DNA of 64,000 nt, taken from positions 2,480,001 to 2,544,000 of the forward strand of contig JAULSN010000003.1 of assembly GCA_033439765.1 (NCBI GenBank), read 5' to 3'. This DNA is from Lasiosphaeria ovina. Lineage: Eukaryota > Ascomycota > Sordariomycetes > Sordariales > Lasiosphaeriaceae. Both the position numbers and the translations under genes were made by a program. Shown here piece after piece: positions 1 to 10,743 of the stretch; position 1 is the first letter of the stretch, and every line of letters begins with the position of its first letter. Below the pieces are notes generated by a model that had not been told where the DNA came from, did no database searches, and saw only the letters and a list, made by a program, of their open reading frames with translations.

Positions 1-2079
1 TCATTTAACGTAGATGTAAACGAATCTAGCAGCGCGTCAGTTGGTTGATGATAAGTGGTGCCAAGAATGCGGAAGCTGGCCCGTTGAGACATGGTCTTGG
101 CTCATCTGTCATTGATCATCGATAGAAGTCGGAATATTTAATTGCCTTGCTTATTTGATTGCTATTGTCATCGTCTGATTACAACTGAAATACCCATTAA
201 TGGTATTACATCGGAGTTGGCTGAAGTCACGACAGACTATTTTGGGTTGTCGAATTCTATAAGTCACTAGGAAGCCATAGGAAAGAGTCGAGATTATGTA
301 CCTCGATGCTCTTGTCCCCATAGCTGTGCGGCGTTTTTAGGGAGAAGCCAAAAATTAGCTGCCAGAGACTATGTGTGTTGGTAGCCAATCTTTGAAAACG
401 CACCCATAGAAACGCCAACAAACGACCAGATGACAGATATTCCATTGCTCATATCGGCCCACCTAGTGGGTTAGTTTGGTGTACCATCGTCAAGCAAGTA
501 ACTAGGCAAATAGTCTTTCAGTCATAGTTGGTAATATGTCAGCAATGGCGTTTAAATGATTGTTGCCGTATTTGTCCTGTGGTTAGATCTCTCGGAATCT
601 TCCATCAATTCCTAGCAAACTTGTATATTACTCACTTAGTGGTGATTATTCCCCCCATAGAACGGGTCTAAACATTAAAGAACTGATCCCTACACCTGAG
701 ATGTCTGCTCTAAGATCAAACATTAAGGCTATGGGCGGTGGAATCGAGATACAAGCTAGGATGAATTACGTCCACCCAGGCTGTTGCCCTTTCTTTAATT
801 TGTACCACACCATCGCATCTTAGACAATCCGGCTACCTGCTAGAATTAGAGTTCTTAGATAGACCTTAGGAAACACGCTTAAATTGTCTTCTGCCTATCG
901 GAGCTGTGCATAAAACCTACCAGATCACCCAAATACACCCCTGAGCTGTCAAAATGGCAACTCAGGCTTTTTAAAGACCTGTCCAAACCATCGAATGGCC
1001 ACATCAACCATGTCATCCAATAAGAGAGTGCATGGAAGAATTTCCACCAATAATATTGTGGCCGCTTCTGTTGGTGTAACTCTACTGGCAAGTTGTGAAG
1101 AGGTCAAGAGTTATCCTGAGCTTCTGTGGACCGAGCCTTACGAAGAAAAGTGGGTTCAACCCCGGTCTTCAAGGAGACTACGACCGGGTCTAACAGAAGG
1201 ACTTCTTAACCGGCCTATGCCGGACCAAAGGAGTGGAGAGATAAGAAAACTAAATCAGAAAAAAGAAACGTGTAGTCAATTAAATGAAAGCGTGAAGTCT
1301 TTTTCCACGTCCCTTCCATGCAGCAACCAAAGACAAAAACACTTCTTTATTTCAGAAGGCATTAGCAACATGCTAGAGATATTAATCACAGGCATTGATA
1401 TCGCTTCTAGAAGTCTGAGGCGTCCTCTCCGGAAGGCGGCTCATTGCGCACCGCGCTCAGTAAAGGGATAAATCGAGTGAGTAGGTGCCCAATCTAGTTG
1501 GCATCCGGTAACAAAGCCTAGTACGAACGGGGAACCTGGCTCTTGTATAACGTTAAATCAAGGAAACGGACCTCAAAAAGGGAAACAGCAGAGAGTGGTC
1601 GATACAAAGGTAAATCAATCGCGGAGAAGAGGCTGCCTCCGATAGGAAAGGGGCAGAATAACAAAGGCTGGCCTGAAACGGATAAAATCGAGCAACATTT
1701 CGATCTGAGCCGGACAGACACACCGTGTCTGTCTCTTCTGAAGCCCGCTTTTACACTATGCTCTGCAGCAGCTCTATAGTATCCTGTGAGGTTTATAGCA
1801 GCCAAACAAATAATCACGCCACCAACCAGGTAAATCATGTCTAGACAGTACCGGGTAGTCTCAGTACATTGGCAACCCAATACGCATGGGTCGCTCGAAA
1901 CATGGCTAGCGGTGCGTTGGGTCTCCTGCTAGCTTTCACAGCTTCACAAAGAGTTAGACGTCTAGTAGAAAGCAAATGGAAAGCCGACAGTCAAGCGGTC
2001 GCGTCTTTCAACATTTCATTTAATAAACAACAATCTTTCTAGTCCTGTCCCCACTACCTACCTCACCCCTTCTCTGCCC
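1..2079. other. Left-edge region with no recognisable gene
   Basis: Only short ORFs are present, and none of their translations resembles a protein family or shows plausible exon structure. Composition is more AT-rich than the neighbouring COG5 gene. The last few hundred bases would hold the COG5 3' untranslated region. I see no tRNA, rRNA or transposon terminus. Confidence 0.5.
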
Positions 2080-3540
2080 TCACCGCCCCAGGTTATTAAC
2101 AACGCTGCCGACCATGACGGCGACCTCGCGCTCCCAGTGGCCGGCGGCGGCGACGCCCTCGGCGGCCGTCTTGGTCTTGCCCTTTGCGCCGGCGGCGACG
2201 GCGCTGGGCAGCTGGCTGCCGCGGACGACGCAGTCGCGGATGGCGTCGGCGACCGCCTGGCGGTTGGCGCGCAGCGTGCGCGCCGCGACGCCGCCCTTGC
2301 CCGCGATCTCGTGCACGCGCGACGCCATGCTGCTCGCCATGGTGCGCCAGAAGTAGCTCGCCAGCGACCCCGTCTCGAGGAACGCCAGCAGCGGCTGCAG
2401 TAGGTTGCCGCTCTTTTCTGCGGGCGCTGCTGCTCCCACCGTGGCGTGCTGCTGTTGCTGGGCCGGGGGGGCTGATGTTGCGGCGAGGAGCGGGTGGATG
2501 GGCGCCTTGGTGGTCTCGAGGACGGCCTCGAGGGCGACGACGTTTTGGCAGCGCGCGCTGACCTCGGCGAGGGCGCGTTCGAGGCTCGGGAGCGTAGCCA
2601 GCGCGCGCGACAGGCCGGCGATGCTGCTCTGCAGAGCCGTGCGCAGGTACGCCTCGAGCGCCTGCAGCATGAGCGTCGGCGCCCACTTCTGGCCCTTGGC
2701 CAAGTCCGTCGGTGAGAGCAGGTACAGCGTCGTCAGCGCCGAGATGGTCCGCGCCCGCGCCTCCTCCGACTGCGCAAACGTCGCAGACCCTGACGCCGTG
2801 CCGACCGAGAACTCGCGGATCAGCCGCTCGGCCGTCTCGCGCACCGACCGCTCCGTGGGGTTGATGACGGCATCGCGCAGGGACCGTACAGCGTTGACGC
2901 GATCAATGCCGAACCCTTCAGCATCGGCGGTGTTGGCCGACGACAGGAGCTCGCGGAGGGATAGGAGCGTGTGGGCGCATCGGACGAGAGCGCGGTGGTC
3001 TTCTTTGGTCCGGGAAGCGGAGGAAGGGGGGGTTGTGGGGTTCGTGGCGCCGGAGGACGACGAGCCCGCCAGCTCGCCATGCTGGACCTCGAGCTGGCGG
3101 CCTAGCTGCAGACACCTGCCGACGGCACGGCCGAGCCGCAATGTGTCCCACAGACGCGAGGCGACGTGGCGCACCTCGTCGGCCTCGGCATGTTTCTGGA
3201 TGACCTCCTTCTCGAGCTGCTTGTAGCTGTCGTTGAGGGTGCGGATCTGCGTGTCAATTTCGGTGATAATGCGGGTGCTGGAATCGGTCTGCTCCTTGGT
3301 GTAGGAGAGGAGGGGCACGGCGGAGCGAGAGGTGAGGACGTCGATGTGGGAATCGATCTCCTGGATGTCGAATAGGACGCGCGACAGGGGCGTCGAGAGG
3401 TCGAGCGGCGCGTCGTTGGGGTTGTTCGTCGCAAGCACTAGCGTGTTGGCAAACGCCGACGGGCTGAAGGCGGGATCGAGGAAAGTCTCGTAGTCAATGT
3501 AAGACGGCTCGTCGTCGTCGTTGACGTTGCGGGCGCTCAT
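2080..3540 (-). CDS. COG5: Conserved oligomeric Golgi complex subunit 5
   Basis: An uninterrupted 486-residue single-exon gene. COG5 is part of lobe B of the COG tethering complex, which acts at the Golgi in retrograde intra-Golgi vesicle capture and so supports retention of glycosylation enzymes. The N-terminal third carries the family signature: an acidic start with YIDYETFLD, then DLSTPLSRVLFDIQEIDSHI, then a long heptad-rich coiled coil (about residues 60-150) followed by RLGRAVGRCLQLGRQLE. Two Ser/Thr/Ala-rich linkers (about 155-180 and 355-380) are low complexity. Yeast Cog5 is also short, about 400 residues, so the length is acceptable. It is transcribed away from the DUF2434 gene, sharing an upstream region of roughly 0.9 kb. 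The start is the first Met of the ORF and precedes the conserved acidic segment. Family assignment comes from pattern recognition of the N-terminal domain; the C-terminal half is poorly conserved. Confidence 0.85.
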   Translation of the reverse strand: MSARNVNDDDEPSYIDYETFLDPAFSPSAFANTLVLATNNPNDAPLDLSTPLSRVLFDIQEIDSHIDVLTSRSAVPLLSYTKEQTDSSTRIITEIDTQIRTLNDSYKQLEKEVIQKHAEADEVRHVASRLWDTLRLGRAVGRCLQLGRQLEVQHGELAGSSSSGATNPTTPPSSASRTKEDHRALVRCAHTLLSLRELLSSANTADAEGFGIDRVNAVRSLRDAVINPTERSVRETAERLIREFSVGTASGSATFAQSEEARARTISALTTLYLLSPTDLAKGQKWAPTLMLQALEAYLRTALQSSIAGLSRALATLPSLERALAEVSARCQNVVALEAVLETTKAPIHPLLAATSAPPAQQQQHATVGAAAPAEKSGNLLQPLLAFLETGSLASYFWRTMASSMASRVHEIAGKGGVAARTLRANRQAVADAIRDCVVRGSQLPSAVAAGAKGKTKTAAEGVAAAGHWEREVAVMVGSVVNNLGR

Positions 3541-4414
3541 GGTGTCTGGGGTGTCCGAGTCGGGGGGCTACGCGCTACGGTGTGCCTTGGAGCAAATTCT
3601 GGCCCACCCATGTCTTTGCACGCTGTTGCTTACTGTGTGGCCTGTGCGTGCATACTAAGCCCGGGGTGCTACTGTAGTAAGTTTTATCCACAGGGCTGCC
3701 CAGGCTGCAGTTCCCCGCAGTCGGGGTGGATAGACCAGTGAGCAGCACCGACCGAGTGAGGTCATTCCATGGCCGGGAGATTCGGAGTACAAGCCTCCAG
3801 TGGGGCAGGTGGCATTTGAACCTGAGCTGGGTTGTCCCTCGAAGAAACATCCGAAGAATACCGGTTCTCAAGCACAATAGGCAAAGTTATCAATGTGCAC
3901 TAAGAGACATTTAATTACCGGTTTATTTTCTTATTTGGTTCTTGACCTGCAATTGCTGCAATGCCTGACGACTCAGATCTTGCCGCCACACCAGATTCTC
4001 AAGGTTGCTGCTCAGTGATCCACAGCACGAATTACCCGCAACTACCAGCTCCGGCGTCCCCGCTTGAGTGATTAAAATTCTCTTGGCGCCACTCAATGCC
4101 GCCGTTTCCGGGGGAGATTTATCAAGCCACTGCATCATAACACCAAATTCTCGGGCTCGAGCCTCCAGCTTCAATCGCGAATTTTCTCTGTAATTCCTCG
4201 CCCATTATACCTCGAATCCCTCCCGTCGCGCCTGCTCTGTTTGGTGTCGCCGGACTGGGAGATCTGAGGACTCGGGCCCTTCAGCGATGCGCGTCGCCAA
4301 TTGCGTGTCTGTTATTCGTCGATAGCGACTCGCCTCGAGCGCGACAACACGCCGATCGCATTCGAACCTACGTCTCGACGCCATCCGGCCTATACTTTCC
4401 TCCCCGCCGCCACC
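3541..4414. promoter_or_regulatory. Divergent upstream region of COG5 and the DUF2434 gene
   Basis: About 870 bases separate two divergent starts and must hold both promoters. Short ORFs here look random. The segment just before 4415 is a C-rich leader ending in a Kozak-like CCACCATGCC. I see no clear TATA box. Confidence 0.5.
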
Positions 4415-6233
4415 ATGCCTTTTTTCAACGCCCGCGACATCATCTCGATGCCGGGTGGGGACAATTCGAGCGACACGCTGATCGGGAATGTCCACTTTAA
4501 CAAGACGACGCTCGACTTCTGGAACTACACGCTGTACTCCAACAACACGCTGTCCAACGGGTCGTGGTGCATCCTCACCTTCCCCCCCTACACGCCGTCG
4601 CTCGTCGAGCCCAATGGCACATTTGTCAACGTGACATATTGCTACTCTGCCGTCAACCCCATCGGACTTCGCTCCGGCATTGGCGTCGGCTTCGCGGCCC
4701 TCTTTGGCTTGATGCTGATCCCGACACTGGTCAACCTCAACAAGCATGGCAAGCTGTATCTGCCTGCCGAACGGCGCTTCCAACCTGTCGGGAGGAGATG
4801 GCAATGGTACTGGGGCGCTATCGTCAGTGCCACCGCTCTGATCAGCCTGCTCACCAACATCGATGTCGACCGCTACTATCTTCCCGAGCTGCCCATCGTG
4901 CTCACCTCCTTCTTCTGGTATATCATGCAAATGTGCTCCATGGCCCTTGTCTGGGAAGCCGTGCGTCATTGGGGCAGCTGGATGGAGAGGCAGTTTATCG
5001 ACCCGAACCCTTTTATCCTTCCTCAAAACGACAAGAGGTCCAATATTGAGTTCTGGCTGCCTTTGGTCTTCTACTTCTGGCTCTGGCTGGTACGTTTCTC
5101 GTGGAATTTTCCGAACGCATGCGAAGAGCGTGGAGACTAACAGATTATTTTTGTCACCGAATTAGAACTTCTTCTTAATCGTCCCTCGCAACTGGGGGCG
5201 GATCGAGCTGCAGCGGTATCCGCAACAGATCATCGACGAGGCAATCCCCGCCGCTACTGACGGCCGCTTCAAGGCTGCCGCATTTGTGATGGTTGTCTGC
5301 TGGCTCATAATAGCCTTCTTCCTGCGCCACGCGATCAAGCACTACAAGGAGCGGAACCGCGGTATCATCAATCGCTTCATCGGCCTTATCCGCTTCATGC
5401 CGATCAGGTTCAGGCTACTCCTGCCCCTCGCCGCCGTGATACCAACCTATCAGGCAATGGTTGCGTGGGAATTTTCTTGGAGTCCCATGAACGTTCATGG
5501 CAACAATGCTGCTATTTACGCCGGAGGATATGCGCCATCCCTTCTGATCCTGGTTATACAGGCCGTGTCTGGTTTTATGCGGCCAAACGAGGACCGCGAG
5601 CTGCAGCGCCAGCGTCGTGAGAGGGGCACCGCCATCGACCGCGAGATTGGCATCACGCACAAGCCGGCGTGGTGGCAACGTGCCAGGGCCGACTTCAACG
5701 CCAACGAGACCATTCGCGAACGCATAGCACGCAATGTGCGCGAGGTCGGCGGCGGGAAAGCGACGGCCCGCAACCTAGATCACATTGTCGAGGCGCGCAG
5801 CGCCAGACAGGACCGCGAACAGAACAACGGCGCCGCGGCGGGCGAGTCGGTCGAGATGGATTCCATGCCGCCTCGCCCGCTCTCGCTGTCCCAGCAGGCG
5901 ACCGACCTCTTGGGCCCCATTGCCCCAGGTGACTTCGAGCGCGCCCGGAACGTTGCTACCCTATACGGTGGCAGATCGGAGCGGCGGCGGACCGAGACCG
6001 CGATGGCCGCCGCCGTAGGGGTTCTGTTCCCCGCCGGCAGCGACGAGGCGGCCGCAGCAGCCGCCCGCCGGCGCGCAGAGATCACCATGGATGGGCCGCC
6101 GCCGCCGCCTTATGCGGACAGAGGGCGGCAGGGCGCCGGATCGAGGTCGACGGTGGCCCGGAGCAACAGCACCGAGACCACCAACAGCATCAACCAGCCG
6201 CCACAGCAGATTAAGAGCATGCTGGACGTATGA
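4415..6233 (+). CDS. DUF2434-type seven-pass membrane protein with glycosylated N-terminus
   Basis: Two exons, 4415-5089 and 5166-6233, split by a 76-nt GTACGT...TTAG intron in phase 0, give 580 residues. The start is the ATG in CACCATGCC, which precedes the conserved region; an in-frame extension to 4301 is unconvincing. The first 75 residues hold seven N-glycosylation sequons (NSS, NKT, NYT, NNT, NGS, NGT, NVT). Seven hydrophobic segments follow, at roughly 83-105, 130-148, 158-180, 213-234, 260-280, 302-320 and 333-352. A hydrophilic tail of about 220 residues ends the protein, rich in Arg, Ala and Pro. The sequence matches my recollection of the fungal DUF2434 family, which has no established biochemical function. 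The topology (glycosylated outside N-terminus, seven passes, long tail) is receptor-like, but that is inference. Confidence 0.8.
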
Positions 6234-8547
6234 GCTATGGTGCATCCGCATGTCAATCCGGCACTCCCTCATCTATCTTCCACGACTCAACCTTCAGATG
6301 GTCTCTTATCTCTGCTGCGCTACCAGCCAGCAACGGTTGGGGGAACATGAATAACAGAAGTGACAGCCGGTCACTGATCTTGTTTCCCGCCGCGCTTGTT
6401 GGATACCACCTGTACACCTCCCATATCCCCTTCTCACAAGGAGCCATCCACCATCTTATTATAGGCGGCGTTATAGAAGGCGTTGCGCGCGCAATTATTT
6501 ACTGGCTCGCCGAAGCGAGCAGTCATCGGAGGAAAATTTCCCCAAACCTTTCAGGTTTACCGCCATGAAATAATATCTGGCAGGCGCATAACGAACGACA
6601 TCTACTCTCGCTGAGCCCATCTATGGCAGAAAAAAAGAGGAACTAAACAAGATAAGAGGCGGCACGAAGAGGACTCTGACTTTTATGCGAAACGAAACGA
6701 GATAATTATTGTTTATGTCTTACCTTTATGTACAACCTACACTGCCTATCTAACCTACTACCCACCCACCTACATACCTACATACCTACATTACCGCTAT
6801 AATCGTACCGATCTAGACTTTTTATGGAATATATAAGTCCTTGCTTATTTCTGACAGCCGCCCGTTTACCTGAATACATTCTAGTTTATATGACGTCCCT
6901 GGTATTGTTGCGGGCATTCTATATGCGTGTTGCAAATGTCAAAGCACGGACCAGCGGCGACAACCATACCATCCGGGCATCAAGCAGCAAGCAAATCCAC
7001 AGTCGGTCACCCACTTCTGTCCGTACCGTGTCTTGGCTGTCGCTGTCTGCGTCTGCGTCTTGCCCTGAAGAAGGGCCCGGAGTAATGATACCTAGGTACT
7101 CTGGTGCCTTGCATGTTTTTTCGACTCCTTCTAAGCGCTAGGGGCCGTTGGGGGTTGGTCCGAAGACGCGAGTCGCGGGCTTGTGTCCCTCCTTTTAGAG
7201 GGGTTAGTACAGTACATACATGGGTCGACCGCTCAAGGCTCTGTTGCTCTGGGCCCCTCCTTTCCCAGCTTCTAATCCCGTACCCAGTCTTCGGAAGCTT
7301 CGGGTTCCTTTATCTCCTGGGTAAGGTACCACCTAGTCAAGACTAGTCTTCGCTACCCATGTAGGACGTCAGACTGTCGCAACTTAGAGTAATGAATGGC
7401 ATAGTGGAGTCGGAAAAACATGGCGACGACAATCTTTTTGGAGGTAAGTGTGCAGAGGTTAATATAATTCATTACCATCTATAATATCACCACGGCGCCC
7501 AATGCGACCCAAGCCGTCAGCCGCCCCCAAACCCGCATCCGTGACTCAAGAGCAAGGAAAAAGACTGTGGTGGTTGCAGACAGCGCTGCGAGAGAAAGAG
7601 AGGAATAATCATTGGGTATCAAGCCCATAGACATGCTAAGCCAGCCAATCAACCGCTAGACTGTAACTTACAAAGTATTCTCCCGACTCTGCTTCTCATA
7701 CCCGCCCCTGGCTATGCCCGACGGGCGTACAAACAACGAAGAAAGGAAACAAAAAGGAGGGCAACGCCCGGTGAGAAGGGGGCGAGGAGCTTGTTTCCGC
7801 GCCCAGCTTTCGTTAGTCATATCGTCGTCATTCGTAGGCAACCCATCCCATCCATCAACCGTACAGCCATTAACAGCCCAGCCACCGCACGTAACCACTC
7901 CGCCGCCTTCCCCGAGGGTATCCTTCCCATTTCATCATTGGTCTGGTTCCACTGTTGTGTCGTAAAATAGAAAACGTCGTAACGTGTCATAAACAAAAAA
8001 CACAAAAGACGTGAAAGAAAAAGCCATCTAAAATCCAGTGCCGTGACATGTTGCTCGTATACTCCTTGGAATAACCCAACCCGACACCAAGACGAGAAAA
8101 AGTGGTAGAGATGAGATGGCGGTTTGCGTATGCAGCGAGTGTAGAATGAGCTGAGATGGTGTCAAATGCCAAAATGTCGCAAGAACGAGTGTTCGTGGGT
8201 GTGTATATCCTGAAAGCCGTGGTGATGCAGCGAGTGTCGGTGTCGATGAGATGTGACTGGTATCAATTGCAAAAAAAATCCGATATGCAAACCGCCCGCT
8301 GGAAGCCAAAGACTGTATCGTATCGCCTAAGGCCTGAAAGAAATATTGACTCGAAAAGGATACCCGAAAAAAAGAACATAAAGGATCAATGGTCATCATC
8401 CATGTGAAGCCGTGTAAAGAGGGCAGGCTCCCACTTGACTCCAAGCTTCCGCGGGTTTGACATGTGCGAAGCTGTAGGTCGTAAATATGTGCAAGAATAG
8501 ATAGGAATCTTCCTTGTTGGCATAGGTGGGAGTAGCTCCACCCGCAG
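6234..8547. other. Convergent intergenic region with short CATACCTA repeats
   Basis: About 2.3 kb between two convergent genes, holding their 3' ends. Positions 6751-6793 carry a short tandem of ACCTA/CATACCTA units. No ORF looks coding. AT-rich stretches near 6650-6720 and 7960-8400 are typical of 3' regions. Confidence 0.5.
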
Positions 8548-10743
8548 TTAGTACGCAGTTGCGGTTGAACCTTCACTGGTTGCTACAGCCACGAGCGCTT
8601 CCAGCCGCCTAAGAGAATCGGGGTTTCCCGTGGGGTGAGGCCGTTCCATAATTCGTTCCATGCGCTCAATGCGTTCCATTCGCTCCATTCCCTGTCCAGG
8701 TTGTTGGTGGAGAACAGGCTGCTGGTCCCGGGAAGGAAATCCTTGGAAGGCATTGACGTTAGGGTGAACGATGCGGTCCACATGAGCACGACCTTCGTGG
8801 ATCGTCTCACCTGCCGGGTGAATAGTCACTGGTCCATGGTACCACCCGTGCCTCTTAGACTCGCGTGGGGTGCTGATGGACGGAGCCGACATGGTATGCT
8901 GATGCCTGCTGCCTAGCATCGGGGGGCCGTTCGACGGCGGCATCGAGGGAGGGGCCCGAGCTGGTTTAACATCTGCTTCGAATCGAACCGTTGGCTGGAG
9001 CGGCCCCGCACGAGCCTGGTCCGCTTGTGCGAGGACCGCTTGTTGGGTATCGTTCGCCCATGATCTGGCACCATCTCGCGGGGGGGTGTTGATGTCGAGT
9101 CTTGTTAATCCGCGGTGCAATCCCATGTCCCATTGCGCGGCTAGGCCCCGACGATCATCGGAGCCCATATCACCGGATGGCAGGAGGATCGTGGGATTTG
9201 ATGGCTCCGAGTCGATCATCATGGGCGAGGGATTGCGCCTGGGAGGAGTGAGGGGGCGGTGGGGGATGGGGTCGAAGGATTCAATGCCTGGGAGACGCAA
9301 CGTCTGTTGCTGCTGACTGCCGGGATTTGCGATCGGGAGTGATACGGGGGCCGGTGGAAACTGAGACGACGTGACAACTTGATTCAATCTGCTTGCCCCG
9401 TTGTAGTCGCGGGTGTCCGGATGCCAGGTCCGGCGGCGCCACGCCTCATCGGCCGCACTGGACATGGAATCTCGTCTCGACCACCCCGATGTCGAAACTG
9501 TCGGTGAAGACAGCAAGCTGCCCTGTCCAGGAGAGAAGGCGCCACTGTTGGATGCGTTTAGTCCTGAGGGGCCAAACAGGGGACCTCTGACGCTGGCACC
9601 ATGCGGCGACTGGAATGGGTTCCCTCCAGAAGGCACACTAAGACGACGGCCCGGTGTTCTCGAGCCTGCATACATGCTGTGAGATCTAGAGTGGGATGAA
9701 TTGGGCGACGCAACACCCGAACCCCACCGGGGGCTATTCTGACCAGTCGAGAACGTGGCGGACGTGGGCGTGCTGAAGTCGCTTGGTGATGGGGGACGGT
9801 AGAACTGCCCGTCAGCGCTGCGATATGACTCGAGCGATAGCCTCGATCGCGGGTCTGCCATCACAAGAGGGGGTGGCCGTCGACGGGCCTCGTTAGCACT
9901 GTAAGTGGAGTTGATCGAGCTCACGCTTGCGATGCTTGATGTGGAGAGCGACTTGGAGTGGCCGCGACCGGTCGGTCCAACGCTGCCTGCCGTTGAGGCC
10001 CTGGCTCGGCCGCCAGGCTGGCGTACCCTGTCGGTCCGGATCTGCCTTTGGAATCGTGTGCCAGTTGCTGCGAGAGAGTCAATCGGGATATCTTCGTTTA
10101 CATGCACTGTCTGCGCATGCTGCCTCAGGTTGTCGAGTCTTGAGAAACGCCGCGAGCAGTGACATTGGAATGGTCGCTCGCCCGTGTGTTTTCTAAAAAG
10201 GAGTTTATGTCAGCGATGTTATCTAGACAGTAGGATGAAAACCGTCGCGGTCGCAACGTACCTGATGTGCCTGGCCAAATGCTCGCTTCTGGTGAAGCTC
10301 AGGTTGCATGGCGGATAGTCGGTGCAGTAAAATCGCTGCGACTTCTTTTTCTTGGATTTTGTCCCGTCCGCGTTGACGCTCTCGTCGTCGGATGCAACGT
10401 CGTCGCCGGCAATTCCCTCGCCATCCGAGTCGTCCATGTCCATATCGTCCGAGTCCTTGGATTTCCTCGAGTGTTGCGAGTTTTCCCTTTTTGGTAATAG
10501 GCTCTTTTCTGTGGGTTCTGGGACCTGAACCGACTCTGGGAATGGTGATGTCGGAAGCGGCTTCTGCGACGCGAGTGCGCTTGAGCTGAAGCTCGCTCGG
10601 GTGGGCGTCGCGGCATCGTCTACGGGCTGAGGGGGTTGAGGGGGTTGGCTAGAGGTGGGCGTCATCGGTGACGTTATTGTTTCCTCCTTGATAGAGTCGG
10701 GCGCCATCAGCGGAGTGTTGACTGGGCGAAATGCGGCAGCCAT
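8548..10743 (-). CDS. C2H2 zinc-finger transcription factor with two adjacent fingers
   Basis: Two exons on the minus strand, 10743-10262 and 10192-8548, joined across a 69-nt GTACGT...TTTTTAG intron that interrupts the codon for Arg161, inside the first finger. The product is 708 residues. Finger 1 is C140-x5-C146-x12-H159-x3-H163, with the recognition region [13 protein letters not shown]. Finger 2, after the TGERPF linker, is C171-x1-C173-x12-H186-x4-H191 with [11 protein letters not shown]. The paired fingers resemble the Rgm1/Usv1 (Nsf1) class of fungal stress and carbon-starvation regulators; the ortholog is uncertain. The N-terminus is Pro/Ser/Thr-rich with an acidic block (about 97-125) and a Lys cluster just before the fingers that could serve nuclear import. 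The C-terminal 500 residues are low-complexity Ser/Pro/Arg/Gln, including [12 protein letters not shown] repeats near the end. A gene desert of about 9 kb lies upstream. Confidence 0.85.

Noticed and set aside
4205..5026. A 273-residue minus-strand ORF opposite the DUF2434 exon
   Set aside because: The opposite strand has sequons, membrane segments and correct splicing; this one is hydrophilic and has no family features.
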